A DNA stretch of 64,000 nt from Streptomyces phaeofaciens (GCF_014648915.1 NZ_BMSA01000027.1:1-64000), one strand, 5' to 3'; shown: positions 8,042 to 16,764, counted from the first letter of the stretch. The notes: generated by a model from the letters alone, not told the origin. Made by a program: numbers and translations.

Positions 8042-9100
8042 CTAGTGGTCGTCGGAGTGCGCTCGGTCGCCGTGCTCGCTCCGTGGATGGCGCGGGGGCT
8101 GCCCGGACGGCGTCCGGCGGCCCGAGCGCACCTCCTCGCGCACCGCCAGGAAGTGGCCCAGCGGGTCGTCCGACAGCCGGCTCCAGGGGAACGACGTGGC
8201 GTACGGGCCGATCAGGCGCAGCTGGACGAGGGCGTCGTCGCGGCGGCCGAGACGGACCAGGACGTACGTCAGCAGGTTGCGGATCTCGGCCGGCCAGGGG
8301 TCGACCGAGGGGAAGCGGGCGGAGAGCGCGATCGCGCGGTCGGCGGCCGCGTCCAGGCGGGTGCGGGGCACGTCGGGGCCGCAGCCGTCGGTCAGATAGG
8401 CGAAGGCCGCCCGGACCGGCAGGGCCTGCACGAGGGAGCCGGCCGGGGCGTCCTGCGCGGCCCGGTCGGCGAAGTCGAAGCACTCGCGGTGGGAGCCGTG
8501 CCACGACTCGGCCAGATAGCGCTTGGCGGCCACATGGCAGCCGTAGTGGTGCGGGGCGCGCCGGACGGCCGCCTCCCACAGCTCACCGAAGTACTTGTGC
8601 CCGGCACGGGTGCCGCGCGCGTGGTCCAGGGCGATCCGCCACGGCACCGGGTCGCGGACGTCGCTCTGCGCGGCCGCGGTGATCAGCGGGCTCACCTCGC
8701 GCAGCAGCTCGGCGCGGGCCGGCGACTCCCAGGCCCGGTCCACCGCGAGCTGGGCGGTGAGCAGCAGGACGTCCGGGTCGCGGGGCGCGGCGGCGCGCCA
8801 CGTTGCGAGCCACTCCGGGCGGGAGCGGGCGAAGGAGGCGAGGCGGGTCACGTACCGGTCGTGGTACTCCCACTCGGCCCGTTCCCGGGTGCGGGCCAGC
8901 AGCCGGGCGGCCGGCTCGTACTGGTCCCGCGCGGCCGCGACCAGCGCGGGACCGAGCAGGTCGTCGGGCACGTCGAGGAGTACCTCGTCGTCGGCGGGGA
9001 GCCCGTCGACGGCGCGGTGGGGGGCGGCGGCGGTCCGGGCCGTCGGGGAGAACCGGGAGGCACGGATGAACGGGGGCAGCAGAGCCATGGTGCCGCCCAT
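8042..9100 (-). CDS. Helical-repeat hypothetical protein
   Basis: 352 residues rich in Ala, Arg, Leu and Trp. The sequence reads as paired amphipathic helices (for example LLLTAQLAVDRAWESPARAELL and RNLLTYVLVRLGRRDDALVQLRL), suggesting a TPR-like solenoid, with no catalytic motif. No signal peptide or membrane segment is seen. ATG 9100 is used; ATG 9088 (MALLPPF) is equally possible, since neither has a clear ribosome site. Proteins like this recur in Streptomyces with no known role. Confidence 0.75.
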   Translation of the reverse strand: MGGTMALLPPFIRASRFSPTARTAAAPHRAVDGLPADDEVLLDVPDDLLGPALVAAARDQYEPAARLLARTRERAEWEYHDRYVTRLASFARSRPEWLATWRAAAPRDPDVLLLTAQLAVDRAWESPARAELLREVSPLITAAAQSDVRDPVPWRIALDHARGTRAGHKYFGELWEAAVRRAPHHYGCHVAAKRYLAESWHGSHRECFDFADRAAQDAPAGSLVQALPVRAAFAYLTDGCGPDVPRTRLDAAADRAIALSARFPSVDPWPAEIRNLLTYVLVRLGRRDDALVQLRLIGPYATSFPWSRLSDDPLGHFLAVREEVRSGRRTPSGQPPRHPRSEHGDRAHSDDH

Positions 9101-9277
9101 TGAAAGCCGCAGGTGGGGGTTGCGCCAGAGGGCGGAGGGAACACGCGGAAAGTTGTACGGCGGAAGGTCAAGGACCGGTAAAAAGGTGAGGTTTCTTCAA
9201 CAACTGTGGGCGCACCCGCAACCGTGGGTGCACCCGCGGGCCCGAGCCCCTCGGCCGGTCGGGCCCGGGTCCCTCGG

Positions 9278-10855
9278 TCAGTTCCGCCGCAGCGTCCGCG
9301 TGGCCCCCGTCGCCACCGTCGTCGCCAGGATCCAGCCGAGCAGGATCAGCACCGTGGACAGCCACTGCCAGCCGCCGCTGAACCGCCACTGGCCGACCTG
9401 GCCCAGGTCGATCACGGGCAGCAGCAGGTCGAGGGCGAACAGGGTCGGGTTCCACGGCGGGTGCCCGTCCCGGTTCACCGGCGGGTGCGCGGCGTGCGCG
9501 AAGGCCAGGGAGCCCGCCGCCCACAGCACCGCCATCCACACCGCCGCCCGGCCCGGCCGGTACCCGTAGGCCACCATCCAGTCCTGCGCGTACCCCCAGA
9601 ACTTCGCGGCCGGCGGGAGCGTCTCGCGGCGCCGGCGCTGCTTGGCGAGCAGCACCTCGCGGGCGTCCTCGTCCTCCCCGCCGGTCCGCAGCACGGCCGC
9701 CAGGCGCTCGTACGGCTCCGGGGCGTACTCGGCGGTCGCGGCGGCCACCCAGCGCAGCCGCTCGGCCAGCGGGAACGGGCCCTGCGGCACCAGGTTCTCG
9801 TAGGCGAACCCGCCCATGTGCAGATTGCCCGGCCCCGGCCAGGCGCTCGCCCGGTCCACCAGATTGACCACCCGGGCGCCCGACAGCACCACCTTGCCGC
9901 GCGGCGGCCGCTCCCCGAGGAAGCGCAGCTCGGGCGTCTGCACCCGGCGCAGCGACAGCTCCTGGTCGTCGGTGAGGACGAACCGGGCCCGCTCCAGGTC
10001 GACCGCGTCCCCGAACCGCCCGTCGTCCAGGCGCAGCCCGCCCCGGCACTCGAACCGCTGGATGCGGGTCCCGCGCGCGGGAGTCGCCCCGCTCAGCGCC
10101 TGCCCGCCGATCCCCGCCGGGGTCAGGTACAGCGAGCGCTCCACGGTCAGCTGGGGCGCGTTCAGCGCGAGCCGGGTGTACGGGTTGGCCAGCCGGGCGC
10201 CGCGCAGACTCAGCGACACGCCGATCTTGGCGCTGCGCAGACTCAGCTCGCCGTGCGACTCGAGCAGCTCGGCCTGGAGGTCCTGGCCGACCGTCATCCC
10301 GTCGGCGGCGATCGAGCGGCCGGTGCGGTCGCGGTACACGATCGCCTGGTTGAGCAGCAGGTCCGTGCCGATGTGCGCGTCGGTGAGCCGGACGCCGTTG
10401 TGGAAGCGGCAGCGCGGCAGGTGCAGATCGCCCTCGGTGTGCAGCCGGGCCGCCTCCAGGCGCGGAACCGAGCAGTCCACCATCCGCACGGTGGTGAACC
10501 GCGCCTCCGGCAGCAGCACGTCCCGCTCGAACCGGCAGCGCTTCAGCTCCAGGTACGGCACCACGGTGCCGCCGGCGAGGTCGAGGGAGCCGCTGATCCG
10601 CACGCCGACCAGCTTCAGCGAGGCCACCCGGCCCGCCAGCGCGGGCGGTCCGTCCAGCAGCAGCCAGGCGACGATCCGGGCCCGCACGGTGCGTTCGGGG
10701 CCCCACGGATGCCCGCCGTGCGGATCGTCGACGACCGTGTCGCCGCTGCTCAGGTCGTACACACTGCCGTTGCGGAAGGCCTGCCACATGCCCGCCTCGG
10801 CGGCCGTCAGGTCGTCCGGCAGGTCCCCGGCGCCCGCCCCTGCCCGCTCGTTCAC
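9278..10855 (-). CDS. Membrane-anchored pentapeptide/beta-solenoid-like protein
   Basis: 525 residues. After an N-terminal helical region (about 1-60) comes a long stretch (about 70-340) of short repeating strands, each about 20 residues with alternating hydrophobic and polar positions (LKLVGVRISGSLDLAGG, LELKRCRFERDVLLPEA, GELSLRSAKIGVSLSLRGA), which predicts a right-handed beta-helix like pentapeptide-repeat proteins. The C-terminal 110 residues hold two or three membrane segments. Similar proteins are often labelled membrane-associated oxidoreductase, but I see no cofactor motif to support that. GTG 10855 has GGAGGG about 7 nt upstream. It is divergent from hisD. Confidence 0.75.
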   Translation of the reverse strand: MNERAGAGAGDLPDDLTAAEAGMWQAFRNGSVYDLSSGDTVVDDPHGGHPWGPERTVRARIVAWLLLDGPPALAGRVASLKLVGVRISGSLDLAGGTVVPYLELKRCRFERDVLLPEARFTTVRMVDCSVPRLEAARLHTEGDLHLPRCRFHNGVRLTDAHIGTDLLLNQAIVYRDRTGRSIAADGMTVGQDLQAELLESHGELSLRSAKIGVSLSLRGARLANPYTRLALNAPQLTVERSLYLTPAGIGGQALSGATPARGTRIQRFECRGGLRLDDGRFGDAVDLERARFVLTDDQELSLRRVQTPELRFLGERPPRGKVVLSGARVVNLVDRASAWPGPGNLHMGGFAYENLVPQGPFPLAERLRWVAAATAEYAPEPYERLAAVLRTGGEDEDAREVLLAKQRRRRETLPPAAKFWGYAQDWMVAYGYRPGRAAVWMAVLWAAGSLAFAHAAHPPVNRDGHPPWNPTLFALDLLLPVIDLGQVGQWRFSGGWQWLSTVLILLGWILATTVATGATRTLRRN

Positions 10856-10974
10856 CCCTTCCACCCCCTCCGTCGCCCTCCGTCGCCACCGTGCTCGCAC
10901 AGACGTCCATGCCCGCTGGGTGACGCCCCGAACGCTGGACGTGAAGGCGATCTTCCGGGTTCCGGCCACGTTCT

Positions 10975-10991
10975 GTATCAGCCATTGATAC
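10975..10991. promoter_or_regulatory. Inverted repeat GTATCA-n5-TGATAC upstream of hisD
   Basis: A perfect 6-bp inverted repeat with a 5-nt spacer in the divergent promoter region, 42 nt before hisD. It could be an operator for the his operon or for the divergent membrane protein. No regulator is identified. Confidence 0.4.
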
Positions 10992-11019
10992 GCGCGGACG
11001 GTGCCCGATCCCGGTCTGA

Positions 11020-11025
11020 GAGAAT
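11020..11025 (+). promoter_or_regulatory. Possible -10 element (GAGAAT) of the his operon
   Basis: GAGAAT lies 7 nt before the hisD GTG and no ribosome site is present, so hisD may be translated from a leaderless mRNA. I see no His-rich leader peptide in the 180-nt upstream region. Confidence 0.4.
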
Positions 11026-11032
11026 TGACGGC

Positions 11033-12358
11033 GTGATCTCCCGAATCGATCTGCGCGGCGACGCTCTCCCCGAGGGACCCGCCCTGCGCGACCTGCTGCC
11101 CCGAGCCGACTTCGACGTCTCGGCCGCCCTGGAGAAGGTGCGTCCGATCTGCGAGGCCGTGCATCATCGGGGCGACGCGGCGCTGATCGACTTCGCGGAG
11201 AGGTTCGACGGGGTCAAGCTGGACCGGGTGCGGGTGCCCGCCGAGGCCCTCGCCCGCGCTCTGGAGGAACTCGACCCGGCCGTGCGCGCGGCCCTGGAGG
11301 AGTCGATCCGCCGCACCCGCCTCGTCCACCGTGCCCAGCGCCGTACGACCCGCACGACCCAGGTCGTGCCCGGCGGCAGCGTGACCGAGAAGTGGGTTCC
11401 GGTCGACCGGGTCGGGCTGTACGCGCCCGGCGGCCGCTCGGTCTACCCGTCCTCCGTGATCATGAACGTCGTGCCCGCGCAGGAGGCCAGCGTCGAGTCC
11501 ATCGCGCTCGCCTCCCCGGCCCAGGCCGACTTCGGCGGCCTGCCGCACCCGACGATCCTCGCCGCCTGCGCGCTGCTGGGCGTCGACGAGGTGTACGCCG
11601 CGGGCGGCGCCACCGCCGTCGCGATGTTCGCCTACGGCACCGAGTCCTGCGCCCCCGCCAACATGGTCACCGGCCCCGGCAACATCTGGGTCGCCGCCGC
11701 CAAGCGCTACTTCACCGGCCGGATCGGCATCGACGCCGAGGCCGGCCCGACCGAGATCGCGGTCCTGGCCGACGACACGGCCGACCCGGCGCACGTCGCC
11801 GCCGACCTGATCAGCCAGGCCGAGCACGACCCGCTCGCGGCGGCCGTGCTGGTCACCGACTCCGTCGCGCTGGCGGACGCGGTCGAGAAGGAGCTGGAGC
11901 CGCAGATCGCGGCCACCCGGCACATCGAGGACCGGATCGTCCCGGCCCTCGGCGGCCGGCAGTCCGCGATCGTCCTCGTCGACGGCGTCGAGGAGGGGCT
12001 GCGGGTGGTCGACGCGTACGGCGCCGAGCACCTGGAGATCCAGACGGCCGACGCCGCGGCGGTCGCCGACCGGGTGCGCAACGCCGGCGCGATCTTCGTC
12101 GGCCCCTGGGCACCCGTCTCCCTCGGCGACTACGCGGCCGGGTCCAACCACGTGCTGCCCACCGGCGGCTGCGCCTGCCACTCCTCCGGCCTGTCCGTCC
12201 AGTCCTTCCTGCGCGGCATCCACGTCGTCGACTACACGAAGGACGCGCTGGCCGAGGTCGCGCACCACGTGGTGACGCTGGCGGAGGCGGAGGACCTGCC
12301 CGCGCACGGCGCGGCGATCAAGGCGCGGTTCGACTGGAAGGTACCGGCGAGCAAGTGA
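11033..12358 (+). CDS. hisD: Histidinol dehydrogenase
   Basis: 441 residues, the normal length. It catalyses the last two steps of histidine synthesis, histidinol to histidine with two NAD+. Family signatures seen: VPVDRVGLYAPGGRSVYPSS, MVTGPGNIWVAAAKRYF, EAGPTEIAVLADD, LISQAEHDPLAAAVL (containing the conserved Gln and His that bind zinc) and GSNHVLPTGG. It is first in the his operon; the stop overlaps the hisC start (GTGA). Confidence 0.97.
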   Translation: MISRIDLRGDALPEGPALRDLLPRADFDVSAALEKVRPICEAVHHRGDAALIDFAERFDGVKLDRVRVPAEALARALEELDPAVRAALEESIRRTRLVHRAQRRTTRTTQVVPGGSVTEKWVPVDRVGLYAPGGRSVYPSSVIMNVVPAQEASVESIALASPAQADFGGLPHPTILAACALLGVDEVYAAGGATAVAMFAYGTESCAPANMVTGPGNIWVAAAKRYFTGRIGIDAEAGPTEIAVLADDTADPAHVAADLISQAEHDPLAAAVLVTDSVALADAVEKELEPQIAATRHIEDRIVPALGGRQSAIVLVDGVEEGLRVVDAYGAEHLEIQTADAAAVADRVRNAGAIFVGPWAPVSLGDYAAGSNHVLPTGGCACHSSGLSVQSFLRGIHVVDYTKDALAEVAHHVVTLAEAEDLPAHGAAIKARFDWKVPASK

Positions 12359-13494
12359 ACCTCGGAATCGACGATCTTCCCGTACGGGAGGAGCTGCGCG
12401 GCAAGTCCCCCTACGGCGCGCCGCAGCTGGACGTCCCCGTACGGCTGAACACCAACGAGAATCCCTACCCGCTGCCCGAAGCGCTGGTCGAGCGGATCGC
12501 GGAGCGGGTGCGCGAGGCGGCCCGGAACCTCAACCGGTACCCCGACCGCGACGCCGTGGAGCTGCGCACCCGGCTCGCGAAGTACCTGACGGACACCTCC
12601 GGGTACGAGGTCGGCACGGCCAATGTGTGGGCCGCCAACGGCTCCAACGAGGTCATCCAGCAGCTGCTCCAGACCTTCGGCGGGCCCGGCCGCACCGCGA
12701 TCGGCTTCGAGCCGTCGTACTCGATGCACGGGCTCATCGCGCGCGGCACCGGGACCGGCTGGATCTCCGGCCCGCGCGGCGAGGACTTCACCATCGACCT
12801 CCCGGCCGCCGAGAAGGCCGTCGCCGAGCACCGCCCGGACGTCGTCTTCATCACCACCCCCAACAACCCCACCGGCACCGCGGTCCCGGCCGAGACGGTC
12901 CTCGCGCTGTACGAGGCCGCGCAGGCCGCCAAGCCGTCGATGGTGGTCGTCGACGAGGCGTACATCGAGTTCAGCCACGGCGACTCGCTGCTGCCGCTGC
13001 TCGAAGGTCGGCCGAATCTCGTCGTCTCCCGGACGATGTCGAAGGCCTTCGGCGCGGCCGGCCTGCGCCTCGGCTACCTCGCCGCGCACCCGGCGGTGGT
13101 GGACGCCGTACAGCTCGTACGGCTGCCCTACCACCTGTCGGCCGTCACCCAGGCGACCGCGCTGGCCGCGCTGGAGCACACCGACACGCTGCTGAAGTAC
13201 GTGGAGCAGCTGAAGTCGGAGCGGGACCGGCTGGTGGGCGAACTGCTGGCGATCGGGTACGAGGTCACGGCGTCCGACGCCAACTTCGTGCAGTTCGGCC
13301 GGTTCGCGGACTCGCACGAGGTCTGGCAGCACATCCTCGACCGGGGCGTCCTGGTCCGGGACAACGGTGTGCCGGGATGGCTGCGGGTCACCGCCGGCAC
13401 GCCCGAAGAGAACGACGCGTTCCTCGACGCGGTCCGTGAGTTGAAGTGTTTCGTGGGGGGCACCCCCACACCCCCGAAGGAGCAGAGTTCATGA
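12355..13494 (+). CDS. hisC: Histidinol-phosphate aminotransferase
   Basis: 379 residues, PLP fold type I. It transfers the amino group from glutamate to imidazole-acetol phosphate. Visible features are NTNENPYPLP at the N-terminus, NNPTGT, VVVDEAYIEF (Asp to the PLP ring nitrogen), SRTMSKAFGAAGLRLGY with the PLP Lys, and the substrate-phosphate Arg near GWLRVTAGTPEEND. The last 17 residues (from CFVGGTPTPP) go beyond the usual end and are encoded across a GC-rich hairpin at 13453-13469. Both ends overlap neighbours by 4 nt. Confidence 0.97.
   Translation: MNLGIDDLPVREELRGKSPYGAPQLDVPVRLNTNENPYPLPEALVERIAERVREAARNLNRYPDRDAVELRTRLAKYLTDTSGYEVGTANVWAANGSNEVIQQLLQTFGGPGRTAIGFEPSYSMHGLIARGTGTGWISGPRGEDFTIDLPAAEKAVAEHRPDVVFITTPNNPTGTAVPAETVLALYEAAQAAKPSMVVVDEAYIEFSHGDSLLPLLEGRPNLVVSRTMSKAFGAAGLRLGYLAAHPAVVDAVQLVRLPYHLSAVTQATALAALEHTDTLLKYVEQLKSERDRLVGELLAIGYEVTASDANFVQFGRFADSHEVWQHILDRGVLVRDNGVPGWLRVTAGTPEENDAFLDAVRELKCFVGGTPTPPKEQSS
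13453..13469 (+). repeat. GC hairpin at the hisC 3' end
   Basis: GTGGGGG-gca-CCCCCAC, 7-bp arms with a 3-nt centre, just upstream of the hisB ribosome site. It could tune hisC/hisB translation or protect mRNA ends. Confidence 0.5.
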
Positions 13495-14093
13495 CTCGCG
13501 AAGGTCGCGTCGGCAGAGTCGAGCGCACCACCAAGGAGACGTCCGTCCTGGTCGAGATCAACCTCGACGGCACCGGCAAGGTCGATGTGTCGACAGGCGT
13601 CGGCTTCTACGACCACATGCTCGACCAGCTCGGTCGGCACGGTCTGTTCGACCTGACCGTGAAGACCGACGGCGACCTGCACATCGACTCGCACCACACC
13701 ATCGAGGACACCGCCCTCGCCCTGGGCGCCGCCTTCAAGCAGGCCCTCGGCGACAAGGTCGGCATCTACCGCTTCGGCAACTGCACCGTCCCGCTGGACG
13801 AGTCCCTCGCCCAGGTGACGGTGGACCTGAGCGGACGTCCGTACCTCGTGCACACCGAGCCCGAGAAGATGGCGCCGATGATCGGCGAGTACGACACCAC
13901 GATGACCCGGCACATCCTGGAGTCCTTCGTCGCCCAGGCGCAGATCGCGCTGCACGTGCACGTGCCCTACGGGCGCAACGCGCACCACATCGTGGAGTGC
14001 CAGTTCAAGGCGCTCGCCAGGGCCCTGCGCTACGCCTCCGAGCGCGACCCGCGCGCCGCCGGAATCCTCCCCTCCACGAAGGGCGCGCTGTGA
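13491..14093 (+). CDS. hisB: Imidazoleglycerol-phosphate dehydratase
   Basis: 200 residues, a monofunctional dehydratase without the phosphatase domain of enteric HisB. The paired metal-binding motifs are DHMLDQLGRHG and DSHHTIEDTA in the first half and HHIVECQFKALARALRYA in the second. ATG 13491 overlaps the hisC stop and has AAGGAG 8 nt upstream; the longer in-frame start inside hisC is unlikely. Mn-dependent dehydration gives imidazole-acetol phosphate for HisC. Confidence 0.97.
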   Translation: MTREGRVGRVERTTKETSVLVEINLDGTGKVDVSTGVGFYDHMLDQLGRHGLFDLTVKTDGDLHIDSHHTIEDTALALGAAFKQALGDKVGIYRFGNCTVPLDESLAQVTVDLSGRPYLVHTEPEKMAPMIGEYDTTMTRHILESFVAQAQIALHVHVPYGRNAHHIVECQFKALARALRYASERDPRAAGILPSTKGAL

Positions 14094-14254
14094 ACGGGCT
14101 GTCCACGATCCTGATCGTCGTCGGCCTCTTCCTGGCCGGCGGCATCTACTCCTTCGTCAAGCAGGACATGCCCAGGAGCCTGGTCGTGCTGCTGTCGATC
14201 GGCGCCGGGATGTGTCTCGTCGCCGGTGTCATGCGGCTGGGGGTGTGGAGTTGA
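14090..14254 (+). CDS. Small membrane protein inside the his operon (54 aa)
   Basis: 54 residues with two hydrophobic segments (STILIVVGLFLAGGIYSFV and LVVLLSIGAGMCLVAGVM) separated by a short KQDMPRS loop, predicting a hairpin membrane protein. The GTG start overlaps the hisB stop, and its 3' end overlaps the hisH start, so it is fully coupled within the operon. No enzyme of the pathway is missing that it could supply. The role is unknown. Confidence 0.8.
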   Translation: MNGLSTILIVVGLFLAGGIYSFVKQDMPRSLVVLLSIGAGMCLVAGVMRLGVWS

Positions 14255-14892
14255 GCGCGCCCAAGAAGGTCGTCGTCTTCGACTACGGCTTCGGCAACGT
14301 CCGCTCCGCCGAGCGCGCCCTCGCCCGCACCGGGGCCGACGTCGAGATCACCCGTGACTACGACGCGGCCATGAACGCCGACGGGCTGCTGGTGCCCGGG
14401 GTCGGTGCGTTCGCCGCCTGCATGCAGGGGCTGCGCGCGGCCCGCGGCGACTGGATCATCGACCGCCGGCTGTCCGGCGGCCGCCCGGTGATGGGCATCT
14501 GCGTCGGTATGCAGATCCTGTTCGCGCGGGGCATCGAGCACGGCGTGGAGTCCGAGGGCCTCGACGAGTGGCCCGGCACGGTCGAGCCGCTCCAGGCCGA
14601 GATCGTGCCCCACATGGGCTGGAACACCGTGGACGCACCGGCCGGCTCCGAGCTGTTCGCCGGGCTCGACACGGACGCGCGCTTCTACTTCGTGCACTCC
14701 TACGCCGTCCACGACTGGTCTCTCGAGGTGTTCAACCCGGCCATGAAGCCCCCCGTGGTGACCTGGTCGACGCACGGCAAGCCGTTCGTGGCCGCCGTGG
14801 AGAACGGCGCCCTGTGGGCCACCCAGTTCCACCCCGAGAAGTCCGGCGACGCCGGAGCCCAGCTCCTCACCAACTGGATCGGAACCCTGTGA
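14245..14892 (+). CDS. hisH: Imidazole glycerol phosphate synthase, glutamine amidotransferase subunit
   Basis: 215 residues, class I glutaminase. It feeds ammonia to HisF. The catalytic Cys is in MGICVGMQILF, the His-Glu pair is in WATQFHPEKSG, and the early PGVGAF loop is the HisH version of the oxyanion strand. The start is uncertain: GTG 14245 (VELSAPKK) or TTG 14251 (LSAPKK); a GGGGG run upstream could serve either. Its stop overlaps priA by 4 nt. HisF is two genes downstream. Confidence 0.96.
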   Translation: MELSAPKKVVVFDYGFGNVRSAERALARTGADVEITRDYDAAMNADGLLVPGVGAFAACMQGLRAARGDWIIDRRLSGGRPVMGICVGMQILFARGIEHGVESEGLDEWPGTVEPLQAEIVPHMGWNTVDAPAGSELFAGLDTDARFYFVHSYAVHDWSLEVFNPAMKPPVVTWSTHGKPFVAAVENGALWATQFHPEKSGDAGAQLLTNWIGTL

Positions 14893-15614
14893 GCAAGCTC
14901 GAACTCCTCCCCGCCGTCGACGTCCGCGACGGCCAGGCCGTTCGCCTCGTGCACGGCGAGTCCGGCACGGAGACCTCGTACGGCTCCCCGCTGGAGGCGG
15001 CGCTCGCCTGGCAGCGTTCGGGCGCCGAATGGCTGCACCTGGTGGACCTCGACGCCGCGTTCGGCACCGGCGACAACCGGGCGCTGGTCGCCGAGGTCAC
15101 CCGGGCGATGGACATCAAGGTCGAGCTGTCCGGCGGCATCCGTGACGACGCCACCCTGGCCGCCGCCCTTGCCACCGGCTGCACCCGGGTGAACCTCGGC
15201 ACGGCCGCCCTGGAGACCCCGGAGTGGGTCGCCAAGGTCATCGCCGAGCACGGCGACAAGATCGCGGTCGGCCTGGACGTCCGGGGCACGACCCTGCGCG
15301 GCCGCGGCTGGACCCGCGACGGCGGCGACCTCTACGAGACGCTGGCGCGCCTCGACCAGGAGGGCTGCACGCGCTACGTGGTCACCGACATCGCCAAGGA
15401 CGGCACCCTCCAGGGCCCGAACCTGGAGCTGCTGAGGAACGTGTGCGCGGCCACCGATCGCCCGGTCGTGGCGTCCGGTGGCGTGTCGTCCCTGGACGAC
15501 CTCCGCGCGCTCTCCGGGCTGGTACCCCTCGGTGTCGAGGGCGCCATCGTCGGGAAGGCGCTGTACGCCAAGGCGTTCACGCTGGAAGAAGCACTGGAGG
15601 CAGTGTCGTCATGA
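14889..15614 (+). CDS. priA: Phosphoribosyl isomerase A, dual HisA/TrpF
   Basis: 241-residue (beta/alpha)8 barrel. In Streptomyces and mycobacteria this enzyme isomerises both ProFAR (histidine) and PRA (tryptophan), replacing TrpF. The barrel half-repeats end in phosphate loops (ELSGGIRDDA; VVASGGVSSLDDL). The two catalytic Asp positions are LLPAVDVRDG near residue 10 and VVTDIAKDGTLQGPN near 170. The dual role is inferred from the family in actinobacteria and from the absence of trpF among the trp genes in this window. Confidence 0.95.
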   Translation: MSKLELLPAVDVRDGQAVRLVHGESGTETSYGSPLEAALAWQRSGAEWLHLVDLDAAFGTGDNRALVAEVTRAMDIKVELSGGIRDDATLAAALATGCTRVNLGTAALETPEWVAKVIAEHGDKIAVGLDVRGTTLRGRGWTRDGGDLYETLARLDQEGCTRYVVTDIAKDGTLQGPNLELLRNVCAATDRPVVASGGVSSLDDLRALSGLVPLGVEGAIVGKALYAKAFTLEEALEAVSS

Positions 15615-16012
15615 CCGATGCCGTACGGCGGGTGCAGAGCGGAAGTCCCTGGGAGGAGAGTTTCGGGTTCGCACGCGCCGTCGCGGCGGGCGACCGTGTG
15701 CTGGTGGCGGGCACCACGTCCTTCAAGGACAGCGTGCTCTACGGGGAGGGCGACCCCTACGAACAGGCCATGGTGGCCTTCACCAGCGCCGTCGAGGCGA
15801 TCGGCGCGTTCGGGCTCGATGTCGGGTCCGTGATCAGGACCCGGATGTACCTGACGCATTCGCGGGACGTCGACGAGGCGGGCCGCGCCCACAAGGAGAT
15901 CTTCGACTCCGTGCGCCCGGTCTCGACCCTGCTGGTCGTGGAGGGTTTCGTCGACCCGCGCATCCTGGTCGAAGTAGAGCTAGAGGCATACAGAGGAGCC
16001 GTGGATTCATGA
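15611..16012 (+). CDS. RidA/YjgF/UK114 family protein
   Basis: 133 residues of the Rid superfamily, typically trimers that hydrolyse reactive enamine/imine intermediates made by PLP enzymes. The C-terminal signature is recognisable in PVSTLLVVEGFVDPRILVEVELEA; the Arg of archetypal RidA that binds the imine carboxylate appears to be retained in DPRILVE. It is coupled to priA and hisF by 4-nt overlaps on both sides, so it is made with histidine enzymes. The substrate is not known. Confidence 0.85.
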   Translation: MTDAVRRVQSGSPWEESFGFARAVAAGDRVLVAGTTSFKDSVLYGEGDPYEQAMVAFTSAVEAIGAFGLDVGSVIRTRMYLTHSRDVDEAGRAHKEIFDSVRPVSTLLVVEGFVDPRILVEVELEAYRGAVDS

Positions 16013-16764
16013 CCCTGGCGGTCCGAGTCATCCCCTGCCTGGACGTGGACAACGGCCGGGTCGTCAAGGGCGTCAACTTCCAGAACCTGCGCGACGCGGG
16101 CGACCCCGTCGAGATGGCCAAGGTGTACGACGCCGAGGGCGCCGACGAACTGACGTTCCTGGACATCACCGCCTCGTCGGGCAACCGCGAGACCACCTAC
16201 GACGTGGTGCGCCGCACCGCCGAGCAGGTGTTCATCCCGCTGACCGTGGGCGGCGGCGTGCGGACCCCGCAGGACGTGGACAAGCTGCTGCGGGCCGGCG
16301 CCGACAAGGTGGGCGTCAACACGGCGGCGATCGCCCGGCCGGAGCTGATCAAGGAGATCGCCGAGCGGTTCGGCAGCCAGGTGCTGGTGCTGTCGGTGGA
16401 CGCCCGGCGGACGGAGTCCGGCTCCTTCGAGGTGACCACGCACGGCGGCCGCAAGGGCACCGGGATCGACGCGGTCGAGTGGGCGCACCGGGCGGCCGAG
16501 CTGGGCGCCGGCGAGATCCTGCTGAACTCGATGGACGCGGACGGCACCAAGGACGGCTACGACCTGGAGATGATCGCCGCCGTCCGCAGGCATGTGACGG
16601 TACCGGTGATCGCCTCGGGCGGCGCCGGCCGGCTCGCCGACTTCGCCCCGGCGGTCGGGGCGGGCGCGGACGCGGTGCTGGCCGCGTCGGTGTTCCACTT
16701 CGGCGACCTGCGGATCGGGGAAGTGAAGCAGGCGCTGCGGGAATCGGGGCATCCGGTCCGCTGA
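16009..16764 (+). CDS. hisF: Imidazole glycerol phosphate synthase, cyclase subunit
   Basis: 251-residue (beta/alpha)8 barrel. With HisH it converts PRFAR to imidazole glycerol phosphate and AICAR. The catalytic Asp near residue 11 is in RVIPCLDVDNGRVVKG and the second in LLNSMDADGTKDGYD; LTVGGGVRTPQDV and VIASGGAGRLADF form the phosphate loops. It is the last gene of the operon, followed by a terminator. Confidence 0.97.
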   Translation: MTLAVRVIPCLDVDNGRVVKGVNFQNLRDAGDPVEMAKVYDAEGADELTFLDITASSGNRETTYDVVRRTAEQVFIPLTVGGGVRTPQDVDKLLRAGADKVGVNTAAIARPELIKEIAERFGSQVLVLSVDARRTESGSFEVTTHGGRKGTGIDAVEWAHRAAELGAGEILLNSMDADGTKDGYDLEMIAAVRRHVTVPVIASGGAGRLADFAPAVGAGADAVLAASVFHFGDLRIGEVKQALRESGHPVR

